DNA from: an uncultured Prochlorococcus sp.
Lineage (GTDB): Bacteria; Cyanobacteriota; Cyanobacteriia; PCC-6307; Cyanobiaceae
Assembly: GCA_902624105.1 (NCBI GenBank)
Contig: CACNWH010000002.1
Location: forward strand, 1 to 64,000
Reading direction: 5' to 3'
Length of the DNA stretch: 64,000 bases
Part shown: positions 21,599 through 32,254 of the stretch, in pieces
Layout of the letters: every line of letters starts with the position of its first letter
Position numbering within the stretch: position 1 is the stretch's first letter
Position numbers and translations under genes: made by a program
Notes under the pieces: generated by a model
The model's input: only the letters and a program-made list of their open reading frames with translations
The model's database searches: none
Told to the model about the DNA's origin: nothing

Positions 21599-21815
21599 CC
21601 TTTTGAATCAGATCTAATTTCAGTCACTTGTATAAAAGGGACTTAATAACAATAGTACAAACTTTTAATTTTTAAACCTTAACAAAGCTATAAAGCAACT
21701 CTTCTTAATGAAAAAAAGCAACATATTTTAAACTTAGATATTTATAAAAAATTATATATAGTTAAATTTTCTAAATAATACGCTAAGGTAACGTCATGTG
21801 GGTACTAAATAGATT

Positions 21816-22022
21816 TTGGATAAAAAAGACATCCTATTATCAAAAAAATTAATTTCTTCATATAAAGAAAGATTAGAAAATGAAATCATCAATAGAAGTA
21901 ACAAGTTAAGAATTCCTCAGAAATTATCTAAAGAAATTATCGATAATAATTCTGAGATCAATCAATTAAAAATAATATTAAAAAATTTAGATAAAACCCA
22001 ATCTTCAAGACTAGAAGGTTAA
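21816..22022 (+). CDS. Hypothetical small helical protein (TTG start)
   Basis: 68 aa, charged and helix-rich, immediately upstream of the UvrD-like helicase. Confidence 0.5.
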   Translation: MDKKDILLSKKLISSYKERLENEIINRSNKLRIPQKLSKEIIDNNSEINQLKIILKNLDKTQSSRLEG

Positions 22023-22045
22023 TCCTTTTTTAATAATTTTTAACT

Positions 22046-24451
22046 GTGTCTCCACAAAACAAATTCCTTTTTGAATCACTTAATCAAGAACAATTTGAAG
22101 CTGTAACTCATATTAATGGTCCCTTACTTGTGGTAGCTGGCGCTGGGAGTGGAAAGACTAAAGCTCTTACTCATCGAATAGCTAATCTAATTGAAAATAA
22201 TCATGTAAATCCATACAACATCTTAGCGGTAACTTTCACTAATAAAGCGGCCAAAGAGATGAAACAAAGGCTTGAAATTTTACTTGCGAAAGAGCTTGCA
22301 ACTATACGCTTCGGTCAACCATGGTCAACATTAAAAGAATTTGATCAAAATCAACTGAGAACTGTTATACATCAAGAAAGATTGCAAGACTTATGGATAG
22401 GAACATTTCATTCATTATTTTCGAGGTTATTAAGATTTGATATTGATAAATATAAAGACCCAGATGGCCTTTCATGGAATAGACAATTTTCCATATATGA
22501 CGAAACAGATTCTCAAACTCTATTAAAGGAAATAATAACTAAAGAGATGCAATTAGATCCTAAAAAATTCAACCCAAAAAAAATAAAATGGGCTATTAGC
22601 AATGCAAAGAATCAATGTTTAACTCCTAAAGAACTTGAAGAAAAATCTGAAAATCAAATCGATAAACTTATTGCCGATGCATATATGAGATATAGAGTTG
22701 CACTTTCAAGAAACAATGCTCTTGATTTTGATGATCTATTATTATTACCAGTATTTTTATTGAGGCAAAATCATAAAGTTAGAGAATATTGGCATAAAAG
22801 ATTTATGCATATTCTTATTGATGAATATCAAGATACAAACAGAACCCAATATGAGCTTATTAAATTAATTACAACTGGGGATACTGATCCTGAAAAATTC
22901 TTTGAATGGGAAGATAGGTCAATATTTGTTGTTGGTGATGCAGATCAAAGTATATACAGCTTTAGAGCTGCAGATTTTAGAATACTAATTGGTTTTAAAG
23001 AAGACTTTAAAAATAAACCTAATGATAAAAGTGATTGCATTATAAAATTAGAAAATAACTATCGATCAACATCAAATATTCTTAGTGCAGCAAATTCATT
23101 AATTGAAAATAATACTGAAAGAATAGAAAAAGTATTAAAAGCAACCAAAAGCGATGGAGAGCCATTAAAACTAATAAGCTGTGATGATGAGATATCCGAA
23201 GCAGAAGCTATTACGAGTAAAATAAGAAGCTTAAGTACTAGGAACAATTCACCAAATTGGAGTAAATTTGCAATTTTATATAGAACCAGAGCTCAGTCAA
23301 GAGTGATGGAAGAATCTTTAGTTAGATGGAGGATTCCTTATACCATTTATGGAGGATTACGTTTTTATGATCGCAAAGAGATAAAGGATGCTATTGCATA
23401 TTTAAAAGTTCTAATAAATAATGCAGATAATATTAGTCTTTTAAGGATTATCAATGTTCCAAGGAGAGGTATAGGTAAAACCACAATAGAGAAACTTAAT
23501 GCAATAGCTAATAAATTGGAATTACCTTTGTGGGAAGTAATTAATAATAAAGAATGCTTAATCTCTACTATAGGAAGATCTTCAAAAGGGATAAATCAAT
23601 TTACAGAACTGATGAATGAATTAACTTGTTATGTAGAGAATTCGGGGCCATCTCAACTATTACAATTAATTCTAGAAAAAAGTGGATATCTTAATGAATT
23701 AATAATGAGTGGGACTGATGAATCTGAGGATAGAAGAAACAATCTCCAAGAATTGGTCAATGCTGCTATTCAATATGAGGAAGAAACTGAGAATGGAGAT
23801 GCTGAGGGTTTTTTAGCTACTGCTGCTCTAACTACTGACAGCGATGACAATAAAAAAAATGTATCAAATTCTGTTACTCTAATGACTTTACATAATAGTA
23901 AGGGCTTGGAATTTCAAAATGTTTTCATAACAGGACTTGAGCAAGGTCTTTTCCCTAGCTATAGATCGATTGATACACCATCCCTATTAGAGGAAGAGAG
24001 AAGATTATGTTATGTAGGACTAACTAGAGCTAAAGAAAGACTATTTTTAACTCATGCTAGAGAGAGAAGATTATGGGGAGGAAATAGAGAAGTTACAATC
24101 CCTTCTATATTTCTTCAAGAGATTCCAGAAGAATTAATTGATGGAGAAATCCCTCAGAGTGGTGGAATTTCGTTAAAAAGAGATTTTCATTTAGATCGTT
24201 TAACAAGAGTTGATCGAAATAATAATGTTGTTAAAAATACGCCAATTAATTCTGTTAGAAGACTTTACTCTGGTCCCACTAAAGGAGAGAAATGGAAACT
24301 TGGAGATCTGTTATTACATTCAAAATTTGGTAAGGGTGAAATTATTCATATTTTTGGAAGTGGAGAAAAAATTTCACTAGCAGTTAAATTTGGTGATAAG
24401 GGTAGTAAAATCCTAGATCCACGAATAGCACCAATAAGGACTCTAAATTAA
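22046..24451 (+). CDS. uvrD: UvrD/PcrA-family ATP-dependent DNA helicase (GTG start)
   Basis: LNQEQFEAVTHINGPLLVVAGAGSGKTKALTHRIA; VGDADQSIYSFRAADFRI; MTLHNSKGLEFQNVFITGLEQGLFPS. Confidence 0.96.
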   Translation: MSPQNKFLFESLNQEQFEAVTHINGPLLVVAGAGSGKTKALTHRIANLIENNHVNPYNILAVTFTNKAAKEMKQRLEILLAKELATIRFGQPWSTLKEFDQNQLRTVIHQERLQDLWIGTFHSLFSRLLRFDIDKYKDPDGLSWNRQFSIYDETDSQTLLKEIITKEMQLDPKKFNPKKIKWAISNAKNQCLTPKELEEKSENQIDKLIADAYMRYRVALSRNNALDFDDLLLLPVFLLRQNHKVREYWHKRFMHILIDEYQDTNRTQYELIKLITTGDTDPEKFFEWEDRSIFVVGDADQSIYSFRAADFRILIGFKEDFKNKPNDKSDCIIKLENNYRSTSNILSAANSLIENNTERIEKVLKATKSDGEPLKLISCDDEISEAEAITSKIRSLSTRNNSPNWSKFAILYRTRAQSRVMEESLVRWRIPYTIYGGLRFYDRKEIKDAIAYLKVLINNADNISLLRIINVPRRGIGKTTIEKLNAIANKLELPLWEVINNKECLISTIGRSSKGINQFTELMNELTCYVENSGPSQLLQLILEKSGYLNELIMSGTDESEDRRNNLQELVNAAIQYEEETENGDAEGFLATAALTTDSDDNKKNVSNSVTLMTLHNSKGLEFQNVFITGLEQGLFPSYRSIDTPSLLEEERRLCYVGLTRAKERLFLTHARERRLWGGNREVTIPSIFLQEIPEELIDGEIPQSGGISLKRDFHLDRLTRVDRNNNVVKNTPINSVRRLYSGPTKGEKWKLGDLLLHSKFGKGEIIHIFGSGEKISLAVKFGDKGSKILDPRIAPIRTLN

Positions 24452-24460
24452 TAATTAAAT

Positions 24461-25711
24461 ATGGATAATTTAAATTCATATCTTTATACAGAATTAAAAA
24501 ATACACCTTTTAATTTATTCACAATACTTACAAAATATATAGAAATCCACAAAGATATAAAAGTTGCATTTGTTGGAGGCTACATAAGAGATTTACTACT
24601 TAAGAAATTTCATTCAGATAATTTTCCACAAAGTCTGGATTATGATCTTGTTATTGAAGGCTCATCATTATCGTTGGCAAGATTTATAAAAAAAAATATT
24701 AAAAATGTAAAAATTTGTTTGATAAAAGAATTCGAACTTTACAATACTGTAGAAATAAATATTGACAATATTAAACTTGATATTGCTTCTGCCAGAGAGG
24801 AAAAATATCTTGCCCCTGGATTAAATCCTTCAGTAATTGATTCAAGCATTGAGAATGACTTAAAAAGAAGAGACTTTAGTATAAATTCTATTGCTTATGA
24901 AATTTCAGAGAAGAAGTTATATGATCCATTTAATGGTATTTGTCATATTAAAAATAAGGAACTTAATCTTTTACATGAAAATAGCATTAGAGATGATCCA
25001 AGTAGATTATTAAGATGTTCAAAATATGCCACAAGATTTGGTTTTAGGATATCAAAAGATTCTTTACATCAGGCACAAACAGTCATCAATGAATGGCCAT
25101 GGAAATACACTAAAAACAAGTATGGTTTTAAATTTCCGCCAGGCATAAGTATAAGAATAAGAATGGAACTTACTGAAATATTTAAATATGATAATTTAAC
25201 AGAGATACTTAGAACTTTAGAAGAATGGAAAGTTTTATCACTATTAATAGATGAAAATATAAAACTTCATAATAAATTTATCAGAGGTTTAAATTGGATA
25301 AAAAGGCTCAATGGAAATTCGATCCTTTTTCTAATCAAAGATTCAAACTCAATAGAAATAATTTCAGATAGATTTTTAATAAATCAAAAAGAGAAAAAAT
25401 ATTTAAAAGAGTTTTTAGAGGTAAAAAATTTTTTAAAAGCAAATGAGAAGGCTTTTTATAGATTTTCACCCTCTAGCTGGACAAATTTTATTGAAGAAAA
25501 GAATTTAGATCCTGAAACCGTAAAGTTAATTATTTGTGATGGAGGTAAATTTTGGCGTAATTTTTTAAGATGGTTGATTATTTATAGATATATTAAAAGT
25601 GACAAAAATGGAAAGATATTAAAAGAAGAGGGCTGGAAACCTGGGAAAGAGATGGGTGATGAGCTGAAAAGATTAAGATTTATACAAATAGATAACCTAA
25701 GGAAGAATTAA
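24461..25711 (+). CDS. tRNA nucleotidyltransferase (CCA-adding / poly(A) polymerase family)
   Basis: AFVGGYIRDLLL...DYDLVIEG, RRDFSINSIAYE, IRDDPSRLLRCSKYATRFGF motifs. Confidence 0.9.
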   Translation: MDNLNSYLYTELKNTPFNLFTILTKYIEIHKDIKVAFVGGYIRDLLLKKFHSDNFPQSLDYDLVIEGSSLSLARFIKKNIKNVKICLIKEFELYNTVEINIDNIKLDIASAREEKYLAPGLNPSVIDSSIENDLKRRDFSINSIAYEISEKKLYDPFNGICHIKNKELNLLHENSIRDDPSRLLRCSKYATRFGFRISKDSLHQAQTVINEWPWKYTKNKYGFKFPPGISIRIRMELTEIFKYDNLTEILRTLEEWKVLSLLIDENIKLHNKFIRGLNWIKRLNGNSILFLIKDSNSIEIISDRFLINQKEKKYLKEFLEVKNFLKANEKAFYRFSPSSWTNFIEEKNLDPETVKLIICDGGKFWRNFLRWLIIYRYIKSDKNGKILKEEGWKPGKEMGDELKRLRFIQIDNLRKN

Positions 25712-27879
25712 TTATCCTTATTATCCACTATTCCAACTTTATACCAATTGTTATCAAGATATTTAACAAACTTCTCATTACAACTTATTAATAGCGGACC
25801 GCAAGTTTGTGGATCGCACAAAAGTTTTTTTATTGTTTTCACTTCTTCAGGATTAATATTGTTCTCAAGAACAAAATCAATTATTGGTTTATCAGATTTA
25901 TATCTTAAAGAATCTAGAATTTTATAATTCTCCTCAAACAAAGAACTTTTTATTCCTTTATTTATTAAATCAATTACACCTGGATAGGCTTTAAATGAAT
26001 TCATATTCAAAACGACCTTGATATCTTCAAGATTTTCTTTTCTTCTCTTTGAATTAGTTGCCTCAATCATTTCATTAAGATGACCTAAAAATCCATAACC
26101 AGTAATATCAGTTGCTGCATTAACTATTTGAATTTCAAACTTTTCTTGAATACTTTGAATATTTTCAACTAATTTTTGCTGACTAGTAACTAAATTTTTA
26201 AAAATCTCGTCATAACTTTCATACACATTTATATTTTTCATACATGCTGCAAAAAAAATACCAACACCCAAAGGTCTTGACATTAGCAGGACATCTCCAG
26301 GCTTCATACCATATTTGTTCCAGGGTTTTTGGCCAACTTTTAAAATACCTTGAACTGATAGAGCTAGGTCAACTCCAAGAGTATATGGCTTATGAGAATA
26401 ATTTCTTGATTCAAACGTATGTCCTCCAATGATTTCTGCTCCTAACTCATCAAAAATAGATCTTATACCATCAAGGCTTTGAGAAAAAATATAATTTTGA
26501 AAAGCATTTTCAATTTTAGGAATTGACATTAAAACTTGTCCAGTTATCAATTTAGCTCCACAAGCCCATAAATCAGAACATGCATGTAATGCAGTAATTT
26601 TTGCATTTAACCAAGGATCACTTACTAGGGAAGGAAAACCATCTAAGCTCTCAAGAATAATATGTTTATCACTTCTATATATTTGAGAAGCATCCTCTGG
26701 GAAATGAGCAAATTTTTTTAACTTTGAGTTTATCAATGAATCATTAAGTACATTTTGAGGAATTTTCGCAGCACAACCTCTGCAATCCATAACAGACATA
26801 CTTAAATCATTTTCAGAAAAGGGCATGAAAGGGTATTTGAATTTTTGTAAAAATTTATTATCTAAAATATTTTTAAAAATCCAAAATAAACGAGATGGTC
26901 CTAAGACAAATTTTCCATAAACAGCAAAAGCTATTGATTGATTATTAAACAAATTCACTATTTGTAAACCGTATTTTTGAGGAGACCATTTCTTCAGTTT
27001 TTTATTGATAAAGTCATTTTGTATATTTTTGCAAAGTGTTTGAGATGACTTAACGGCTAATATCCCAGATGATTTACGATTGTTGATTCCAACAGATGCA
27101 CAATCACCTACAGCATATATATTTAAAAAATCTTTTACTCTTAAATATTGATTAGTAATAATCCTACCGTTATTATCTAATTTTAAAATATTATTTTTAA
27201 TCCACGAATGTGGACTATTACCAGTGCATAAAAGAACTTTTTTATAATCAAAATTCATATCTTCCTTAATTTGAATATTAAAAGTTTCCAATGTTCTTAT
27301 AAATCTTCTTGAAATTTTTATTGGATTACAAGCTAATATTAATTTTCTATTTTTCCATCTTTTTCTTAATGCAAATACAATTTCAATAGCACCAAGACCA
27401 CTACCAGTTACTACGAAAGGTAATTCATGTTTAGTATTAAATGCATCCTCACTTTTTATGAATAGATAAGATTGAAAAAATGGTCTAATTGTGCAAGCAA
27501 TATTTTCTTTCACTAATTCGCTAAATTCTTTTGAAACTTTTGTTGAACTTCCGCAGTTAAGAATAATTTTTGAGTATTCGATAGGAGGCCTATTATTCAA
27601 TATGATTTTCTGATTATCAAACTGAATATCCTTAACCTCGCTTTTAATAAAAGAAATTTTTGCGCTACTTGCTAAAGAAGAGATATCTATAAGACTTTGT
27701 TTTAAAAGAATTGATCTGGAAATAACAGATGGATACATCGAAGAATAAACTAAAGACGGATCTCTAGATATAATTGTTATGGGAACATCTGGCATTAAAC
27801 TTGGCTTCATTAGCCAATTTTTCATTAAAAGAGCATTAGTGTGTCCACCTCCAACTAAAACAAGATGATTAAGAGTCAT
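25708..27879 (-). CDS. Fusion of FAD/NAD(P)-binding oxidoreductase and selenide, water dikinase (SelD)-like domain
   Basis: N-terminal VLVGGGHTNALLM... pyridine nucleotide-disulfide oxidoreductase; C-terminal MDCRGCAAKIPQ...DASQIY...DPWLNAKITALHACSDLWACGA...IIGGHTFES SelD/AIRS. Confidence 0.92.
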   Translation of the reverse strand: MTLNHLVLVGGGHTNALLMKNWLMKPSLMPDVPITIISRDPSLVYSSMYPSVISRSILLKQSLIDISSLASSAKISFIKSEVKDIQFDNQKIILNNRPPIEYSKIILNCGSSTKVSKEFSELVKENIACTIRPFFQSYLFIKSEDAFNTKHELPFVVTGSGLGAIEIVFALRKRWKNRKLILACNPIKISRRFIRTLETFNIQIKEDMNFDYKKVLLCTGNSPHSWIKNNILKLDNNGRIITNQYLRVKDFLNIYAVGDCASVGINNRKSSGILAVKSSQTLCKNIQNDFINKKLKKWSPQKYGLQIVNLFNNQSIAFAVYGKFVLGPSRLFWIFKNILDNKFLQKFKYPFMPFSENDLSMSVMDCRGCAAKIPQNVLNDSLINSKLKKFAHFPEDASQIYRSDKHIILESLDGFPSLVSDPWLNAKITALHACSDLWACGAKLITGQVLMSIPKIENAFQNYIFSQSLDGIRSIFDELGAEIIGGHTFESRNYSHKPYTLGVDLALSVQGILKVGQKPWNKYGMKPGDVLLMSRPLGVGIFFAACMKNINVYESYDEIFKNLVTSQQKLVENIQSIQEKFEIQIVNAATDITGYGFLGHLNEMIEATNSKRRKENLEDIKVVLNMNSFKAYPGVIDLINKGIKSSLFEENYKILDSLRYKSDKPIIDFVLENNINPEEVKTIKKLLCDPQTCGPLLISCNEKFVKYLDNNWYKVGIVDNKDN

Positions 27880-27889
27880 TTAAATTTCA

Positions 27890-28789
27890 ATGAGTACAGA
27901 ACATTTATTACCTATTAAAGAATCAAAATTGGGGATCATTGGTGGGAGCGGTTTTTATTCTATAAATGGGATGGATTGCTCAAAAGAATTTGAGGTAGAT
28001 ACCCCCTATGGTAAACCCTCTGATGCAATAAGAATTTTTAATATTGGCAATTTAGAATTAGCTTTCATTGCGAGACATGGAAGAAATCATACATTTAATC
28101 CAACTCAAGTCCCTTATAAAGCTAATATTTGGGCCATGAGATCAATTGGCGTAAGGTGGATAATAGCTCCATCGGCGGTTGGTTCTCTTCAAGAACAAAT
28201 CCGTCCACTAGATATTGTCATCCCTGATCAATTTATTGACAGAACACATAATAGACCTGCAACATTTTTCAATGAGGATATAGTTGCTCATGTAATGATG
28301 GCAAACCCTTTTTGCACAAATTTATCAGGAATATTAAGTGATATTGGTGATAAGAATATTCCTTCAGGGAGGCAATTGCATAGAGGAGGTACTTATTTAG
28401 CGATGGAAGGACCTGCATTTTCGACAAGAGCAGAATCCAATTTATATAGACAATGGGGATGTTCAATAATAGGTATGACTAACCATACAGAGGCACGTTT
28501 AGCGAGAGAAGCGGAAATTGCCTATGCTTCTCTTTCGATGGTAACTGATTATGATTGTTGGAATCAAAAACAAGAAGAAGTATCTGTTGAAATGGTAATT
28601 GAAAATCTTAAGATTAATACTGAGGTAGCTAACAATATAATATACGAAGCAGCAAAAGTGATTGATACAAACAGACCAATAAGTAAAGCCCATCAATCTT
28701 TGAAAGATGGGCTAATGACTTCTAGGAATAGAGCATCAAAAGAGGCTCAATCTAAAGTTAGAATATTTACAGATAATTACTGGAATTAG
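27890..28789 (+). CDS. mtnP: S-methyl-5'-thioadenosine phosphorylase
   Basis: LGIIGGSGFYSINGMDCSKEF...RHGRNHTFNPTQVPYKANIWAMRSIGV; EGPAFSTRAESNLYRQWGCSIIGMT. Confidence 0.95.
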   Translation: MSTEHLLPIKESKLGIIGGSGFYSINGMDCSKEFEVDTPYGKPSDAIRIFNIGNLELAFIARHGRNHTFNPTQVPYKANIWAMRSIGVRWIIAPSAVGSLQEQIRPLDIVIPDQFIDRTHNRPATFFNEDIVAHVMMANPFCTNLSGILSDIGDKNIPSGRQLHRGGTYLAMEGPAFSTRAESNLYRQWGCSIIGMTNHTEARLAREAEIAYASLSMVTDYDCWNQKQEEVSVEMVIENLKINTEVANNIIYEAAKVIDTNRPISKAHQSLKDGLMTSRNRASKEAQSKVRIFTDNYWN

Positions 28790-28792
28790 GGG

Positions 28793-28996
28793 TTAACCTC
28801 CTGCACCAACTCCATTATAGGATCCCGCAAAGAATAAACCTACAACTAAGATTGCTGCTATACCTCCACCAGTAGCAATAAGCCATAAAGGCAATGAACC
28901 TTCAGTCCATCTTCTTTCCCATGCTATTGCTGGTCTACCATCAGGTAGTCTGTCTTTTATTCTGCCGTCAGGGGCTTTAAGGCCTTTGTTACTCAT
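28793..28996 (-). CDS. psbJ: Photosystem II reaction center protein J
   Basis: ...[40 protein letters not shown]. Confidence 0.97.
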   Translation of the reverse strand: MSNKGLKAPDGRIKDRLPDGRPAIAWERRWTEGSLPLWLIATGGGIAAILVVGLFFAGSYNGVGAGG

Positions 28997-29005
28997 AATT
29001 AAAAA

Positions 29006-29125
29006 TTAGTTGAAGAAATAACTGGAAAATAAAATTCCCAAAACCAAAATAAAAAGCACGCCTAAATAGAGGCTGGTGCGATTAAGTTCAACAGGAACTT
29101 TATTAGGATTTTCGTTTATTTGCAT
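29006..29125 (-). CDS. psbL: Photosystem II reaction center protein L
   Basis: Hand-translated: [39 protein letters not shown]; upstream of psbJ. Confidence 0.97.
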   Translation of the reverse strand: MQINENPNKVPVELNRTSLYLGVLFILVLGILFSSYFFN

Positions 29126-29233
29126 GATAAAAAGTTTACAATTTGGATTTACTAAAAAATAAAGCCAAAGAACTTCAATAATAAATAATTAATATTTGAT
29201 TTTAATTAATCAAAACCAAATAAAATTATTCAT

Positions 29234-29482
29234 CTATTGGGTTCGTAGATCTAGTTGAGCTTTAGCATCATATCTTTGTGTAACAACAGGGGCTTTTGAT
29301 TCAGAAGCTTGGAAGTAGCTATCTGGTCTTGGAGTACCAAATGCATCGTAAGCTAAACCTGTATAAACAAATAAGAAGCCAGAAATGAAGATTGCTGGAA
29401 GTGTTACTGCATGAACAATCCAGTATCTGACACTGGTTATTATTTCAAAGAATGGGCGTTCACCCGTTGAACCTGCGGCCAT
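29234..29482 (-). CDS. psbE: Cytochrome b559 alpha subunit
   Basis: [57 protein letters not shown]... Confidence 0.98.
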   Translation of the reverse strand: MAAGSTGERPFFEIITSVRYWIVHAVTLPAIFISGFLFVYTGLAYDAFGTPRPDSYFQASESKAPVVTQRYDAKAQLDLRTQ

Positions 29483-29621
29483 AATATAAATTTAATACCA
29501 TATGATCTTACAAGGAAAAATCCAATATCTGCGAAGAAATTTACATCTTGGTTACAGACAGTTGTTAATTGAAACTTAAACTTAATAATTTTTTAATAGC
29601 AATTTAGAAAAATTAATAAAT

Positions 29622-30638
29622 TTACCCTTTATACCTAAGTATGAATCCTCTTTCTCCAAGAATAAAACCTTTAGTTTCATTAAGTTCATTTTTATCTAAG
29701 AATACTATTTTTATGTAGTTAGTAGGTAATTTAGAAGCTACTGGATCAGAGCGCCAAGTTTGGCCTTCATCATCACTAAAAATCAAGGTTCCATTTCCTC
29801 CTCCTGCCCAAATATATCCTTCTGGATCCCAAGCCATATCTAAATAATTATATCCATTCAAAATTGGGATTATAGGCTTTGTCCAGCTCTCTACATCATC
29901 ACGATTATTATTAAATCTAATTTCAGCTCCTCTTGAGAGCATCCATAAATTTCCATCGGGTGCATATCCTATGCTTTGTACTCTCTTACTACTTGCTCTT
30001 TGATGAGCCACCCAAAGATTACTATTATTCTCAAGTGTAGAGAAAAAATTACCCAAACTGCTTACACTTACATATTTACCATCATTAGTTCTACGCAGAT
30101 CTCGAATACCTCCTGATCCTGATGAATCAACAACTATAGCCTCCCATGATTCTCCACTATTAGATGTTGAGTAAATCGCACCAGCGGTAGTAGCTAGTTC
30201 AGCAGAATCTTTGCCAATTGTGGTAATAAGGAATGGTTGCCCTGGTAACTTATTTCCTAAAGATAATCTCGTCCAATTCTTACCAGAGTCAACAGAATGC
30301 ATTACTAATGATGGTTGTCCAATTAACCATCCCTCATCTCCTTTGAAATCAATGTCAAGTAAACGGAAATTTTCCTCACTTGATAAGTTCAAGGATCTCT
30401 CTTCCCAATTAATTCCTCCGTCATTTGTTTCTAATATTAACCTGTTAGAACCAATCATAAAACCATGATTGTCATCAATAAAATCGACATCAAGAGCATT
30501 TGCTTGGTTTTCTAATTGGATAGGAACCCAAGGACTATTTTCTGCAGTTTTAACGGCTGAAGATGAACAGCTGCTAAGAACAAGACATAATAGTGATACA
30601 AAAATAAGATTTGTAAATCTAGATAAATTCTTTTTCAT
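29622..30638 (-). CDS. ycf48: Photosynthesis system II assembly factor Ycf48/HCF136
   Basis: Lipoprotein-like N-terminus plus beta-propeller repeats ([47 protein letters not shown]). Confidence 0.95.
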   Translation of the reverse strand: MKKNLSRFTNLIFVSLLCLVLSSCSSSAVKTAENSPWVPIQLENQANALDVDFIDDNHGFMIGSNRLILETNDGGINWEERSLNLSSEENFRLLDIDFKGDEGWLIGQPSLVMHSVDSGKNWTRLSLGNKLPGQPFLITTIGKDSAELATTAGAIYSTSNSGESWEAIVVDSSGSGGIRDLRRTNDGKYVSVSSLGNFFSTLENNSNLWVAHQRASSKRVQSIGYAPDGNLWMLSRGAEIRFNNNRDDVESWTKPIIPILNGYNYLDMAWDPEGYIWAGGGNGTLIFSDDEGQTWRSDPVASKLPTNYIKIVFLDKNELNETKGFILGERGFILRYKG

Positions 30639-30647
30639 TACTTTATA

Positions 30648-31076
30648 TTAGTGCAAAGAGTATAACGAAAGGAAACAAGCGGCAGCAAAAGCTAATCCAC
30701 CAAAAATAAGTATATTTTTTTGGCCAGCAGGTAAGCTATTAAAACCAAAACCATAAACTAAATTTTCTTCAAATCCACTTGGTTTGGACTTTGGTCCAAT
30801 ATCTTCAAAGAAGACTTTACCAGCTCTACAAACTGGGCACCTAAATGTATTAATATCTAGAAGTTCGAATGAAGTATTCTGAGCGATACTTAATTTCTTA
30901 TTACCCTCGGACGGATCATAAATATAACCACAACTTCTACATTCGAATCTATTTTGTTCTAGATTAGATGAAGTTACCTTGGTTTCAATCCCAAGAGGTA
31001 CTTGAGATGAGTTTTCATTCTCATTAATCCCAACCAAATTATCATCATTTGAGGATGGTTTAATTTCTTCGCTCAC
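30648..31076 (-). CDS. rubA: Membrane-anchored rubredoxin
   Basis: FECRSCGYIYDPSEG...TFRCPVCRAGK, C-terminal transmembrane segment; adjacent to ycf48-psbE. Confidence 0.95.
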   Translation of the reverse strand: MSEEIKPSSNDDNLVGINENENSSQVPLGIETKVTSSNLEQNRFECRSCGYIYDPSEGNKKLSIAQNTSFELLDINTFRCPVCRAGKVFFEDIGPKSKPSGFEENLVYGFGFNSLPAGQKNILIFGGLAFAAACFLSLYSLH

Positions 31077-31152
31077 AATTTACGCTTTAATCTTTAGAAA
31101 CTCTAAAGGATTTTAGCTAATTCAGTGAATTTTTCAAAAAAAATTTCTTAAA

Positions 31153-31515
31153 ATGTTTTCACTCCCAGGTTATGAATATTTCTTAGGTTTTTTGCTAATA
31201 GCAGCTGCTGTGCCAGTTTTAGCACTCGTCACCAACATAATTGTCTCGCCCAAAGGGAGAACTGGAGAGAGAAAATTAACTTACGAGTCAGGGATGGAAC
31301 CAATTGGTGGCGCCTGGATACAATTTAATATTAGATATTACATGTTTGCTCTGGTTTTCGTTATATTTGATGTTGAAACAGTTTTCCTATATCCTTGGGC
31401 AGTCGCCTTTAATAGATTAGGATTACTAGCATTCATAGAAGCTCTTATTTTTATTGCGATTTTAGTCATTGCATTAGCATACGCATGGAGGAAAGGAGCA
31501 TTAGAATGGAGTTAA
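31153..31515 (+). CDS. ndhC: NAD(P)H-quinone oxidoreductase subunit 3
   Basis: [26 protein letters not shown]...; [41 protein letters not shown]. Confidence 0.98.
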   Translation: MFSLPGYEYFLGFLLIAAAVPVLALVTNIIVSPKGRTGERKLTYESGMEPIGGAWIQFNIRYYMFALVFVIFDVETVFLYPWAVAFNRLGLLAFIEALIFIAILVIALAYAWRKGALEWS

Positions 31516-31519
31516 AAAA

Positions 31520-32254
31520 TTGAACAATTCATTATCACCAAAGGCTATAAGAGAAATTAGAGAGGGCACCTGCAATCCTCTAGGAGCTCCTCAAGTTACA
31601 ACTGATTTAAGTGAAAATATAATTCTTACAAGTCTAGATGACCTACATAATTGGGCTAGACTGAGTAGTCTATGGCCATTATTATATGGAACTGCATGTT
31701 GTTTTATCGAATTTGCAGCCCTTATTGGGTCAAGATTTGATTTTGATAGATTCGGCCTAGTCCCTCGCAGTTCCCCAAGGCAAGCAGATTTGTTAATCGT
31801 AGCTGGGACAGTAACAATGAAAATGGCGCCCGCACTAGTCAGGCTTTATGAACAAATGCCTGAACCAAAATACGTTATTGCAATGGGTGCTTGCACAATA
31901 ACTGGAGGTATGTTTAGCTCTGACTCAACAACCGCAGTTAGAGGAGTTGATAAATTAATACCTGTTGATTTATATCTTCCCGGATGTCCTCCAAGGCCTG
32001 AAGCTATATTTGACGCTGTTATTAAGCTAAGAAAAAAAGTTAGTAATGAAAGTGTTTTTGAAAGGAATAGATCTGAACAAACTCACAGATATTTCACAAT
32101 CGAACATAATATGAATCTAGTATTTTCTGAGAATACAGGTGAATATCTTAAAAAGCAGACTGAAAAAAGTCTTGATTCATCTAAAAGCAAAGAAGTCATT
32201 GATTCTATTCAAGAAAATAATAAAGAAACTGTTTTTAAACAACAAGAGGTTTAA
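31520..32254 (+). CDS. ndhK: NAD(P)H-quinone oxidoreductase subunit K
   Basis: [14 protein letters not shown]...[55 protein letters not shown]. Confidence 0.98.
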   Translation: MNNSLSPKAIREIREGTCNPLGAPQVTTDLSENIILTSLDDLHNWARLSSLWPLLYGTACCFIEFAALIGSRFDFDRFGLVPRSSPRQADLLIVAGTVTMKMAPALVRLYEQMPEPKYVIAMGACTITGGMFSSDSTTAVRGVDKLIPVDLYLPGCPPRPEAIFDAVIKLRKKVSNESVFERNRSEQTHRYFTIEHNMNLVFSENTGEYLKKQTEKSLDSSKSKEVIDSIQENNKETVFKQQEV

